Of a stretch of 64,000 nt of DNA, positions 15,923 through 24,292 are shown piece after piece; within the stretch, counting starts at the first letter, position 1, and every line of letters begins with the position of its first letter. Both the position numbers and the translations under genes were made by a program. The stretch lies in assembly GCF_003261175.1 (NCBI RefSeq), contig NZ_QLNP01000074.1:62001-126000 (forward strand), written 5' to 3'. The notes below the pieces were generated by a model. The model saw nothing but the letters and a program-made list of their open reading frames with translations, searched no databases and was not told where the DNA came from. This stretch comes from Arthrobacter globiformis (GTDB lineage Bacteria > Actinomycetota > Actinomycetes > Actinomycetales > Micrococcaceae).

Positions 15923-17481
15923 TGATTCCCAACATCACCAAGGGCACCCGCATACACGGGCTGATCGCCTACCTTGCCGGTCCTGGCCGGGCGAACGAGC
16001 ACACCGATCCGCACCTGGTCGCGGGCTCCCCGTCGATCATGGCCTGGCACAACGACGACCAGCTGAACGCTGATGCGGCCCAGGCGATTGCAAAGGAACT
16101 GGACCGGGCCCGAAGCGTCCTGGGCGTTGAGATTCCCGGCGGGCATGTCTGGCACTGCTCGCTGTCCCTGCGCGCCGAGGAAGGCGACCTGACCGATGCG
16201 AAGTGGGCTGATATCGCGCAGGACTTCATGGATGAGATTGGTTTCACCGAAGCCAGTGGGCGGGCGCCGGCGCAGTGGGTGGCGATCCGTCACGGCCACA
16301 GTAAAGCAGGGAACGACCACATCCACATCGCCGCGTCCATGGTCCGCGAAGACGGCACGAAGTGGAGCAGCTGGCGGGACTTCCCCCGCGCACAACAAGC
16401 CGCCCGCGGGCTCGAGAAAAAGTACGGGCTGGAGGAACTGTCACCCACGCATTCCACCCGTGGCCTGCGGCCCGGTGAACGCGAAGCGTCCGAACGGCGC
16501 GGAGCCCCGGAACCGGAACGCCGGTCCCTGGAACGCAAGGTCCGCGCCTGCGCCACCTCGGCGCAGGATGAGGCCGAATTCATTCGACGGCTCCGCCGTA
16601 CCGGCGCGCTGGTCAGGCCGCGGTACGCGTCCGGACGCGACGACGTCGTGGTCGGCTACAGCGTGGCCGAACGACCCGCCAGAGGGGGCCGGCCTGTCTG
16701 GTTCGGCGGCGGTCACCTCGCCAAAGACCTCGCCCTTCCCAAGCTCCGCAGCGCATGGCACGACACCCCTCAAGGTGCCGCCGATGCGGTCGCCGAATGG
16801 CAGGCTGCTGCACGCGGACGCCGCCCGGTTACGGTCGGCCGCGAAGCCGAAGAACCGGACCCGCAACTGTGGGAGCAGTACAGCGACGACATTGCCCGGC
16901 TCCGGGAATCGCTGCGCTCCGTCCCGCTGGATGACCATGCAACCTGGGCGCACGTTGCACGCGAGACATCCGGTGCCTTCGCAGCCTGGTCCACGGCGAC
17001 AGAGGCGACTCCGGGACCGCTCGCTGCAGCGGCTGATGAGCTGTCCAAGACGGCGCAGCTGCGGCGCTACCCGGTCCGCCCCGTCCGCAGCGTCGGACCG
17101 TCTGCTCGGGGCGCTTCCCTCATGCTTATGGCAGCGGTGATGGGCGGGACGGGAACCGCGGCGCAGGCAATCATGCTGCGCCAGCTGCTCAACGTCGCCA
17201 AGGCGGTCCACGACATGCACAAGGCCTCCAATGACCTGCGCAGGGCACGGCAGATCAGCCACATGGTGAAGCGCCAGCTGAGCCAGGTCGCTGCAGCACT
17301 GCCACCCGTCCCTACACCCGAGGCCACGACGGTTACCGAAGCGGCCGCAGCCGTCCGCGCCAGTACAGCCGGCCAGGTCACCGGCCGGTCCGCCGGCTCC
17401 GTGCTGCCGCCGACCTACGTGCAGGCACGCACCCCTGCTGCCAGCCGAAACGGAACGACCCGACCGGACATTGAGAGATAA
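15922..17481 (+). CDS. Relaxase/mobilisation nuclease (MOBP-like)
   Basis: The 519-aa protein has the relaxase N-terminal fold with ITKGTRIHGLIAYLAGPGR, where Tyr17 is the likely catalytic tyrosine. The metal-binding three-histidine motif is RHGHSKAGNDHIHIAASM (His124, His126, His133, His135). It would nick oriT and lead the transferred strand into the recipient. Residues 200-290 are conserved in actinobacterial relaxases (FIRRLRRTGALVRPRYASGR, GGHLAKDLALPKLR). The C-terminal 150 residues hold a hydrophobic stretch (LMLMAAVMGGTGTAAQAIML) and a helical region. No coupling protein or type IV secretion genes are in the window, so the plasmid may be mobilisable only. Confidence 0.9.
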   Translation: MIPNITKGTRIHGLIAYLAGPGRANEHTDPHLVAGSPSIMAWHNDDQLNADAAQAIAKELDRARSVLGVEIPGGHVWHCSLSLRAEEGDLTDAKWADIAQDFMDEIGFTEASGRAPAQWVAIRHGHSKAGNDHIHIAASMVREDGTKWSSWRDFPRAQQAARGLEKKYGLEELSPTHSTRGLRPGEREASERRGAPEPERRSLERKVRACATSAQDEAEFIRRLRRTGALVRPRYASGRDDVVVGYSVAERPARGGRPVWFGGGHLAKDLALPKLRSAWHDTPQGAADAVAEWQAAARGRRPVTVGREAEEPDPQLWEQYSDDIARLRESLRSVPLDDHATWAHVARETSGAFAAWSTATEATPGPLAAAADELSKTAQLRRYPVRPVRSVGPSARGASLMLMAAVMGGTGTAAQAIMLRQLLNVAKAVHDMHKASNDLRRARQISHMVKRQLSQVAAALPPVPTPEATTVTEAAAAVRASTAGQVTGRSAGSVLPPTYVQARTPAASRNGTTRPDIER

Positions 17482-17499
17482 CACCAACGAGGGGGAACC

Positions 17500-18288
17500 A
17501 TGAACGAATCTGACGGCATCGAAGAAGCAATCGAGGGAATCTCGCGGGTCGGGCTGAGCGTCGCAGGCCGGGTCGGTGAGCAGCTGGCCAGGGCACGCGA
17601 GCAGGAATTGCGCCGCGCCCAGGCAGGCGAGGAACAACAGGCCCGTGAGCTGCAGGCCCGGTTCGACGCGGAGCGGGCAGCGGCCCGCGCCCAGCTGGCA
17701 CCTGTCATGGACAACGGGTGGTGGGACACCGCCAGTGGCCGCGACATCGAAAGGGTCCATGAGGTGGCCACCGCCTGGAAGGACCACGACCCGGCGGCGC
17801 GCGACGCTGCCGACGTCATCCGCGACCAGGTGCAGCGCCGCTACGGTCTGGACCTGGACAATTTCGGTGCCGATGATGCGTCGGTGGCCCAGGCCTTGGC
17901 AAGGGCTGAACGGGACCGGGAACAGGCGGAGCAGGAGCGCCGTGCTGCCCGTGACGAGAACGCCCAGGCTGTGCAGCTGCTGGCCGAGGCGGACCGGGAA
18001 GACCGGGACCGCCAGCAGGACGCCGACGAAGAGAACCAGCGCCCCGAGGCACTCGGGGAAGAGGCAACTCTTAAATACGACTCAGCCGAACGCCGACAGC
18101 AACTGGCCGCCAGCCTTGAAAACGTCGCCGACCACGAGACCGTCCAGGCGCGACTCAGCGCAGACCAGGACCAGGCCACGCCACCGAGCGCCGCCGTCAC
18201 CAAGGCGCCGGGACGGAGCCCGAAAGCACGTAGGACACGAGGAGCAAACGGCCAGATGAAGCTCCTGCAAAAGGGCATGAGCCGGTAA
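17500..18288 (+). CDS. Coiled-coil protein downstream of the relaxase
   Basis: The 262-aa protein follows the relaxase by 18 bases, with a GAGGGGG ribosome binding site. It is glutamine-, glutamate- and arginine-rich and mainly helical, with long coiled-coil stretches at residues 24-65 and 125-170. Between them lies a conserved-looking NGWWDTASGRDIERVHEVAT segment (72-91). The C-terminus is basic (KARRTRGANGQMKLLQKGM). Proteins like this accompany relaxases on Arthrobacter-type plasmids and may take part in the relaxosome. The function is not known. Confidence 0.75.
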   Translation: MNESDGIEEAIEGISRVGLSVAGRVGEQLARAREQELRRAQAGEEQQARELQARFDAERAAARAQLAPVMDNGWWDTASGRDIERVHEVATAWKDHDPAARDAADVIRDQVQRRYGLDLDNFGADDASVAQALARAERDREQAEQERRAARDENAQAVQLLAEADREDRDRQQDADEENQRPEALGEEATLKYDSAERRQQLAASLENVADHETVQARLSADQDQATPPSAAVTKAPGRSPKARRTRGANGQMKLLQKGMSR

Positions 18289-18297
18289 GCCGTGCAG

Positions 18298-18660
18298 GAG
18301 CGCAGGTTCCGAGCAGGTGGCCGGGGCTGCAGTCATTGGTCCACAGCGGGATAAGGAACCCGTCGATACCCACGGCATCGCCGGTGTTCGGCAGGCCGAC
18401 AACGCGTGCCAAGGCCAAGGACGCCGCCATCCCGGTGGCGCGGCCGAACTTCGGCACGCCGGTTCCAGTCAAATCGCGGGGCGAATGGAACCCTCGACGG
18501 GAACCGGTCCAGCCCGTCTGGGCGCTCGTCAGAACGGGCCGGCTATGACCCGGCCGGCACCGCGCCGACCCAGCGCGTTCGCGGTAACTTGACCCGTAGA
18601 ACGCCGCTATTCACTTGCCCTTTTTGGCCTAGGGACATCCCAAATTTCTTTGGACTGATC
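18298..18660 (-). pseudogene. Relic of the 5' end of a tyrosine recombinase gene with its operator
   Basis: On the minus strand the DNA from about 18535 to 18298 parallels the first 80 codons of the recombinase starting at 24037. Shared stretches include GGACCGGTTCCCGTC, the region before GGCCGCG and TGGACCAATGACTGCAGCCC (against TGGCCACTAATGACTGCAGCCC). The frame is broken by indels and a stop. Upstream, TCCCAAATTTCTTTGGAC (18638-18655) matches the GTCCAAAGTTCTTTGGAC operators of the intact element. It is the remains of a related element, and the stretch 18289-18820 holds nothing else recognisable. Confidence 0.65.
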
Positions 18661-18820
18661 TGCCGCGTGTATTAGCACGGGAAGAACGGAAAGAACCGGG
18701 CGACTGCCCATCATCAGGCAGGGGCCCTCCGCTGCGGGTGAGTTAGGAAACGATTCTGTCCTGATCATATGGATTTATGGGTGACAAGGTGCTGGGGCTC
18801 ATAGGCAGTAGGCTTATTTT

Positions 18821-19147
18821 ATGGCCCGTAAAACAGTAGTAACTCTTGAAGATGACCTCGACGGTACCGAAGCGAGCGAAACCCTCAATTTCTCCGTTGA
18901 TGGCACCGAGTATGAGATTGACCTCAACGCCGAGCACGCCAGTGAACTCCGCAGCGCTCTGAGCCGATACACCAAGGTCGCCCGTAAGACTTCCGGCGGA
19001 CGCGGCCGCCCGGCTCCTCGTAAAACCAGCGGTTCCGGTGTGGACGCTAAGGCAGTTCGGATGTGGGCGATAGACAACGGGTTCCAAGTGAATACTCGTG
19101 GCCGCATCCAGGCCGACATCGTCGAGAAGTACCTGGCCGCGAAATAA
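18821..19147 (+). CDS. lsr2: Lsr2 nucleoid-associated protein
   Basis: The 108-aa protein has the Lsr2 dimerisation domain (KTVVTLEDDLDGTEASETLN FSVDGTEYEIDL) and the C-terminal AT-hook-like DNA-binding domain. In that domain the usual RGR core is seen as NTRGRIQADIVEKYLAAK. Lsr2 bridges AT-rich DNA and silences horizontally acquired genes, like H-NS. A plasmid-borne copy can reduce the fitness cost of the plasmid to its host. A TAGGCT -10-like box (18809-18814) puts the start of the transcript at the ATG, and no ribosome binding site is seen, so the mRNA may be leaderless. A good terminator follows. Confidence 0.95.
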   Translation: MARKTVVTLEDDLDGTEASETLNFSVDGTEYEIDLNAEHASELRSALSRYTKVARKTSGGRGRPAPRKTSGSGVDAKAVRMWAIDNGFQVNTRGRIQADIVEKYLAAK

Positions 19148-19166
19148 CGGGGCCTATTACGCAATT

Positions 19167-19205
19167 TGGCCAGAACTCGAAATGAGTTCTGGCCAGATTT
19201 ATTTT
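19167..19205 (+). terminator. Intrinsic terminator of lsr2
   Basis: TGGCCAGAACTC (19167-19178) pairs perfectly with GAGTTCTGGCCA (19184-19195) over a five-base loop. GATTTATTTTATT follows. Confidence 0.85.
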
Positions 19206-19280
19206 ATTGCTCGCTTATCCAGTAGATTCCGCGGCCGGCCGCCCGCTAGAGGGGGAGTGGCATGCCCGCGTGGACGCTAT

Positions 19281-19303
19281 TTGTCCAGACATTGGCTGGA
19301 CAA
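19281..19303. promoter_or_regulatory. Operator-like palindrome
   Basis: TTGTCCAG (19281-19288) and CTGGACAA (19296-19303) form an 8+8 palindrome with a seven-base spacer in the 640-base gap between lsr2 and the nuclease gene. No regulator was assigned. The gap otherwise holds the repeat array at 19480-19528 and no convincing gene. Confidence 0.35.
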
Positions 19304-19479
19304 TCTCCAAGAAGGGTCCCGACACGAGATCAGTGACCACACGTGGAATGCGTACTGGCGGCGGCAACTGGCGAGCCCCATGGGCAGCTGAGTCACCGTT
19401 GTTCCGCTACTGGGTCTCCCTCACCGGGGGATGAGGGGGTGGCCCGCTCCGGCTCCTGGCCCCGGCTGCCCGTGGTCAA

Positions 19480-19528
19480 ATTCACAAAATTCACAAGATT
19501 CACCCATATTCACCAAAGCCGCGGCTGA
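19480..19528 (+). repeat. Four ATTCAC direct repeats followed by CCGCGGCTGA
   Basis: ATTCAC occurs at 19480, 19489, 19498 and 19508, so with 9, 9 and 10-base steps. CCGCGGCTGA follows at 19519-19528. A sister array (ACTCAC at 33303, 33312 and 33322, then CCACGGCTGA at 33336-33345) lies just beyond the other end of the interrupted nuclease gene. The two arrays may be binding arms or ends of a unit containing that gene. Confidence 0.55.
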
Positions 19529-19786
19529 CGGCGGGTGTGCGACCCCTTCCCGCAACCGGAACCGCAGGCCACGGGTGCTCTCGGCCTGGGTCTGCAGTGC
19601 GGCTTGCTGTCCCCCAGAGGTACAGGCGGGGTAGGGTGGGGCCTCCGCAGCGCGGCGGGCGACGCGACAACGACGGCATCGTCCACGGCGGGCTGCGAGC
19701 CCCATTTGGGCAACAGCCTGTTGCGCGATTGGCCCCAGACGCCGTCTTGGCTGCGTTCAGGCAGGCGAAAGGAGGCACCGCATAGG

Positions 19787-20593
19787 ATGAAAACCATGAC
19801 TTCGCCCCGGCAACTCGATCTACCCACCGGCTATACCGATCTCCTCGAGGGCCTGAAACAGGATGTCAGGGCAGCGCGTACAACCGCCCTGCGGATTATC
19901 AACACCCAGCTCATCGAACTTTACTGGTCCATCGGTGCCGCGGTCCGGGCGCAACAGCAGGCCCAGGGTTGGGGCAGCCGGGTAATTAAGCGGCTCTCTG
20001 AAGACCTTCGCGCAGAGTTTCCGGACATGACAGGTCTGTCTCCCCGCAATATCCAGTACATGACGACCTTCGCCGGCGCATGGGCAGAAGGCCCAATTGC
20101 GCAACAGGGTGTTGCGCAATTGCCGTGGGGGCACGTGACCATTCTTCTGGACAAGCTCAAAGACCAGACGAGCCGGGCGCGATACGCCGCAGCAGCGGTC
20201 GAACACGGCTGGTCCCGAAACGTGCTGCTGAACATGATCATGAACAGGACCCTCGAACGGACCGGAGCCGCACCGTCCAACTTTGTCCAACGGCTTGTTG
20301 GACCCGGAACGGAACTTACCCAGCAGATCGCCAAGGATCCGTACAGCTTTGAGTTCCTCGGCCTCTCCGGGGAAGTAGCCGAACGTGACCTCGAGAACGC
20401 CCTCACCACCAGGATCACCGAAACCTTGCGTGAACTGGGACCGGGATTCTCCTTTGTTGGCCGCCAAGTTCACTTCGACGTCGACGGTGACGACTTCTAC
20501 GTCGATCTCCTCTTCTTCCATATCGAGCAATCCCGCTTTAACTGCACTAAGGGTTTGCGCCGGCTGGGGGAGCAGTTCGCTTTAGCTGCCTGA
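19787..20593 (+). pseudogene. 5' part of a DUF1016 (PDDEXK) nuclease gene split by a mobile element
   Basis: From the ATG at 19787 (ribosome binding site AAAGGAGG) the frame matches DUF1016/YhcG nucleases: LPTGYTDLLEGLKQDVRAAR, QLIELYWSIGAAV, FPDMTGLSPRNIQYM, LPWGHVTILLDKL, DPYSFEFLGL and GDDFYVDLLFFHIEQSR. After codon 250 (position 20536) it enters the mobile element and gains 18 unrelated codons to a stop at 20593. The missing C-terminus begins at 32960 with the catalytic VVIELK. Joining 19787-20537 to 32966-33264 gives a 349-aa protein. The catalytic Asp and the ExK pair are thus on opposite sides of the insertion, so the gene is inactive as it stands. Confidence 0.92.
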
Positions 20594-22886
20594 CTTGTCC
20601 GGTGTATAGCTCGGCGCCACTGCTGACCCGGTCGCTGATTTGGGTTGCCTGCACTTGTTTCTCCCGTATGTGGCGCAATGATTCCTCGAGCGCGGCGACT
20701 TCGCCGAGCCACGTCTTTTGCTTGGCCTCTTCAAGTCGCGTGACTGCGTTCGTCTCCAGCTCGTGAAGCCTGGGCAGCTGGGCAGGGTCGACTTGGAGCA
20801 TGGGACAGCGCACACAAGCATGCTCATGAATGCAGGGCGTGCCGTAGGGGCGGTGGCATGTTCCGAGGGCAACCCTCCGGAGGGTGAAGTGGTTCTCGAA
20901 TTCCGCCCATTCTTCCGAGGTGGGATCCCGGTACTCCTGTGCGGGGCGGAAGACTCGTCGGTTGTCGATGAAGCTGCGGTAGTTTCTGATGACCTGTTCG
21001 GGGTAGACGGCGATGTAGCCCTGGGTCGTGTTCAGGTTCAGGTGGCCGAGTAGGTGTTGGGCAATGTGGACGGGCAGACCGCTGTTGACGGTCTCCGTTG
21101 CGAAGATGCGGCGCAGGTCGTGAGGGGTGAAGGTTAGCGGTGTTCCGTCGATGTCCTTGCAGTCCGCCTTGGCGGCCAACGCGCCGAGGAGGCTTCGCGC
21201 ACCGGCTGTGGAAAGTACCCGGGGAACACCGCCAAGCCTGAGCTGGAAGAGGTGAGGAAGCTTGGCTCCCCAACTGCGTTCCAGCGGGTCGAAGCGGCTT
21301 ACGAGGGGAAGGGTGTCATCCGGTCCCTTTACCCTGCGAATAATCGTGGCCAGGACTGAGGCCAGTTCCGGAGAGGCTGGGATGAGCCGTTCCCTGTCGG
21401 TTTTCGAGGGAGCGACGTGCAGCAGGACTGTCGCTTCTCCAGCAGTCGGATCGTAACGCCGGATGGAGGTATGGGTCAGTTCAACGAGTTCCTCAACACC
21501 CAGTCCGGTCAGACGGAGGACCTCGAGAATCGCCCAGCTCCAGAACGCCGTTTCTTCCGCGCGACGCAACCGTATGACAGCACCGGTCTCCAGGTTCTCA
21601 ACCGATGGCCACCCGTTGTCCCGGTAGTGGCCGCGGACAACGCGGCGATAGGTCGTCCCGTGAACGGTCAGGAGTTCACCTTCCGCTGCCTGGGATGCTG
21701 CTTGGAGAAGAGCGGCCGTTTCGGCGCGCTCCTTCGCCGCTGCTGAGACGAGGGCATTGAGCCAGGGTGCGAGGGTTCGGGTGCGCTGATGCATGCGCGA
21801 CTGCCGTTGGTGCTTTTGCTTGGCCAAGTTGCTGGTTTCGGCCGCGCTGACCGGCGACGGACAGGCCCACAGCGCCCACCGCTCGGGCTCGGTGATCGCC
21901 CACTGGGCAAGGTCGGTGTAGAACGCCCGCACGGCGGTCAGGTGCGCAAAGTAGTCTCCGCGTTCCCGCCCTCCAGGCAGGTACCGAAGACGCTGCTTCC
22001 AAGCTGTCGCGGTGTCGTGCGGGAGCCTGATGCCGTCCTGCCCTGGATGATGGCGTTCAATGTCTGTCCAGAAGTTCCGGACCAGCATGCGGGTCAGTCC
22101 GGCCAAGGACGAGTAATCGAGAGCGGCAGCTCTCTCCGTAAGGTAGTCGATGAGCAACGAGCGGATCCTCGAATTGCTTACCCCGTACGCGTCGACGAGT
22201 TGTGGGACCGTGCGCCGTCCCTCCAGCTGCAGTGCACGGTAGTCGTCTGGTTCTCCTGATAGAGCCCCGCAAGCTTGGAGGGCTTGCCAGACCACGCCGA
22301 CCGACCGAATTCTCCTCAAGGCTTTCCATTCAGCTTCGGCACCAAGGAACTGTGATGCCGTGACGCTCAGCAACGGGACACCTATACGGATCCTCAGGAG
22401 GGTCATCGCGTTCAGGGCCAACATTTTGGAGGTTTTCGACAGGCGGAAAGTGCTGAGCTTCTCATCCAACAGGGCAAACGTTTCGGAGTCAACGACGCTT
22501 CTGTAGGTGATGAACATGTGCGGCGGGGTTGCGGTCCGCAGCCAAAGCATGGAAGGCCGGACGACGCCAAGAACGACGAGAGCGATCACGGCACTGCCCT
22601 GCAGCGACTTCCTGTGCGGAATGAGATCCTGTTGCCCCCATGACGTGCCAGCCTGGTCGCAACCTGCGGCAATCCAACGCTGCTGCCAGTTATCGCCGGG
22701 GAAAGTGCCAAGCCATTCCAAGAGGTAGGCCAAACCTTTTGCCCGTTCCACCTGTCTTTTCTTGGTGCCTGGGAGCAGCTCGGTGGAGCGGGCAGTAATT
22801 TCGTTCAGGCTCCACCGGGCGCCCTCAGGGGCGGAGCGCGACTCCCAAGAGGTCCAGGTTTCAGGGACGGTCACTGTGACCGTCAT
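20547..22886 (-). CDS. Tn554 TnpB-like tyrosine recombinase, catalytic arginine apparently lost
   Basis: The 779-aa protein starts at ATG 22886, overlapping the upstream recombinase by four bases (ATGA), and stops only 9 bases from the element end. The C-terminal catalytic domain shows APSKTDRERLIP, FTPHDLRRIFATETVNSG, HIAQHLLGHLNLNTTQGYIA and VYPEQVIRNY. A cysteine-rich tail follows (CHRPYGTPCIHEHACVRCPM) and then a coiled coil. In this family the first catalytic Arg sits in a TG(V/L)R(I/V)EEL motif; here it is TGLGVEEL, with Gly463 encoded by GGT where CGT is expected. If real, this single change should cripple catalysis. The small third gene (TnpC/DUF6262-like) usual in such elements is absent. 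Confidence 0.9.
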   Translation of the reverse strand: MTVTVTVPETWTSWESRSAPEGARWSLNEITARSTELLPGTKKRQVERAKGLAYLLEWLGTFPGDNWQQRWIAAGCDQAGTSWGQQDLIPHRKSLQGSAVIALVVLGVVRPSMLWLRTATPPHMFITYRSVVDSETFALLDEKLSTFRLSKTSKMLALNAMTLLRIRIGVPLLSVTASQFLGAEAEWKALRRIRSVGVVWQALQACGALSGEPDDYRALQLEGRRTVPQLVDAYGVSNSRIRSLLIDYLTERAAALDYSSLAGLTRMLVRNFWTDIERHHPGQDGIRLPHDTATAWKQRLRYLPGGRERGDYFAHLTAVRAFYTDLAQWAITEPERWALWACPSPVSAAETSNLAKQKHQRQSRMHQRTRTLAPWLNALVSAAAKERAETAALLQAASQAAEGELLTVHGTTYRRVVRGHYRDNGWPSVENLETGAVIRLRRAEETAFWSWAILEVLRLTGLGVEELVELTHTSIRRYDPTAGEATVLLHVAPSKTDRERLIPASPELASVLATIIRRVKGPDDTLPLVSRFDPLERSWGAKLPHLFQLRLGGVPRVLSTAGARSLLGALAAKADCKDIDGTPLTFTPHDLRRIFATETVNSGLPVHIAQHLLGHLNLNTTQGYIAVYPEQVIRNYRSFIDNRRVFRPAQEYRDPTSEEWAEFENHFTLRRVALGTCHRPYGTPCIHEHACVRCPMLQVDPAQLPRLHELETNAVTRLEEAKQKTWLGEVAALEESLRHIREKQVQATQISDRVSSGAELYTGQVRQLKRTAPPAGANP

Positions 22887-24037
22887 GGCAAGGTACCGAA
22901 GAGCTCGGCCATGTCTGACGGGTCGTATCCCCAAGCGGGTGTTGGTGTTGAATTCGGGGGCGCCTCGTGGTGCTGCAGGACGCGTTGGACCATGTCCTGG
23001 GTGTTGGTGTGGATATATTTGGACGTCGTGGTGAGGTGCTTGTGCCTTAGAACGGCCTGCACGTCGGTAAGAGGGATGGACGGGTCATTGGCCAGCCGGG
23101 AAGCGCAGGTATGGCGGAAATCGTGCAGCGTAATGCCGGTTCCCAGAGCCTTGTTTACTCGCACCAGCATTGCCCGCAAAGCAGAGTATTGCAGCGGGCG
23201 GTAAGGCCGGCGAAGGGTACGCCACAGGGCGTCCTCAGGCGAGTTCAAGGGCATCTCGCCAAGGTAGAGCCTCAGCCAGGTTAATGAGTCCGGGGACGTG
23301 GGCACCCATTGGTACGCGCGAGTCCCTTTGGATACGACCGCGATTGACTGATTGCCCCAGTCGACGTCCCGGGCCTTTATTCCTAGCAGTTCGCTTGCCC
23401 GGGCACCTGTGGCCAGGTACATGGCCACCAATGCTTTGTCCCGGGTAGAGGTCAGGGCCGTGAAGACCCGGTCTACGAGGTCGTGGGAGAGCGCCCTGGG
23501 TGTCCCTGTGATGACGCGCTGTCGGTAAGGCGCCCGCTTCTGCGGGCGGTAAGGGGCTAGCGGGTTGTGATGTTCGTATCGGCGGATTCCCATGGCAGCG
23601 CTAGGTACCGGATTTGCAACCGGCCCTTGCCCTAGCCGGGCCTGATGCTCGTAGAACACAAAAAGTACCGAGAGCATGTGGTTGATCGAGGTGGGACTGT
23701 ACGCGCGCCTGCTTGCGTGCTGTGGCTGCCTCATCCAGAGGACCAGGTCGCGCACGTCCTCGCGCGTCGCGGTGCTCCAGCGGATCCCGATGGCGGCCAG
23801 GAACCTCCACCAGCGCAGTAGGTCGAATGCGTAGGAACGAAGAGTCTGCGGGCTGCAGTCATTAGTGGCCAGCGTGAGCAGGAAGTTGTCGATCTCCTTG
23901 GCATCGGCGGTCAGGCCGGTGACGCGCCACGGCAATGCGCCGTCCGCCGTCCTGGTCACGCGGCCGATCCTCGGCAAGTCCGCTCCCGGTAGAACGCGTG
24001 GAGAATGGAACTCCTGACGGGAATCGGTCCAGTCCAT
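22883..24037 (-). CDS. Tn554 TnpA-like tyrosine recombinase
   Basis: From ATG 24037 the protein is 384 aa; the frame is open upstream to 24196 but homology with the relic at 18298-18535 begins at the 24037 start. The N-terminal SAM-like domain includes IDNFLLTLATNDCSPQTLRS Y. The catalytic domain has TGARASELLGI (Arg213), LHDFRHTCASRL (His305, Arg308) and LRHKHLTTTSKYIHT (His334, Tyr341). All the expected active-site residues are present. It is the promoter-proximal gene of the recombinase operon and probably makes the first strand exchanges of excision and insertion. Two GTCCAAAGTTCTTTGGAC palindromes lie upstream. Confidence 0.92.
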   Translation of the reverse strand: MDWTDSRQEFHSPRVLPGADLPRIGRVTRTADGALPWRVTGLTADAKEIDNFLLTLATNDCSPQTLRSYAFDLLRWWRFLAAIGIRWSTATREDVRDLVLWMRQPQHASRRAYSPTSINHMLSVLFVFYEHQARLGQGPVANPVPSAAMGIRRYEHHNPLAPYRPQKRAPYRQRVITGTPRALSHDLVDRVFTALTSTRDKALVAMYLATGARASELLGIKARDVDWGNQSIAVVSKGTRAYQWVPTSPDSLTWLRLYLGEMPLNSPEDALWRTLRRPYRPLQYSALRAMLVRVNKALGTGITLHDFRHTCASRLANDPSIPLTDVQAVLRHKHLTTTSKYIHTNTQDMVQRVLQHHEAPPNSTPTPAWGYDPSDMAELFGTLP

Positions 24038-24152
24038 AGTTGAGAGCCTTGCAGAACGGCAGGCCACCGGCCGTACGACACTCCGACATGCGCCTATGGT
24101 GGGCCGCCATCTGCGCGCCAAAGCCGACTGATCCGCTGTCTGCCGGCCAACT

Positions 24153-24234
24153 GTCCAAAGTTCTTTGGACCATTTGTTGCAAGGACGGGGAGCCACGCTG
24201 GATCGGGTTCTGAATTGTCCAAAGTTCTTTGGAC
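24153..24234. promoter_or_regulatory. Two identical 18-bp palindromes between divergent recombinase and nuclease genes
   Basis: GTCCAAAGTTCTTTGGAC occurs at 24153-24170 and again at 24217-24234, 64 bases apart. Both copies are perfect 8+8 palindromes around TT. They lie 116 bases before the recombinase ATG (24037) and 59 bases before the nuclease GTG (24293). A worn copy, TCCCAAATTTCTTTGGAC, is at 18638-18655 beside the recombinase relic. They are probably operators that link expression of the two divergent units. Confidence 0.75.
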
Positions 24235-24292
24235 TATTCAGGCGAAGGCCGTGCTGAGGGGTCCTGTCGGCTCCAACGACTAAGGTGGGGGC

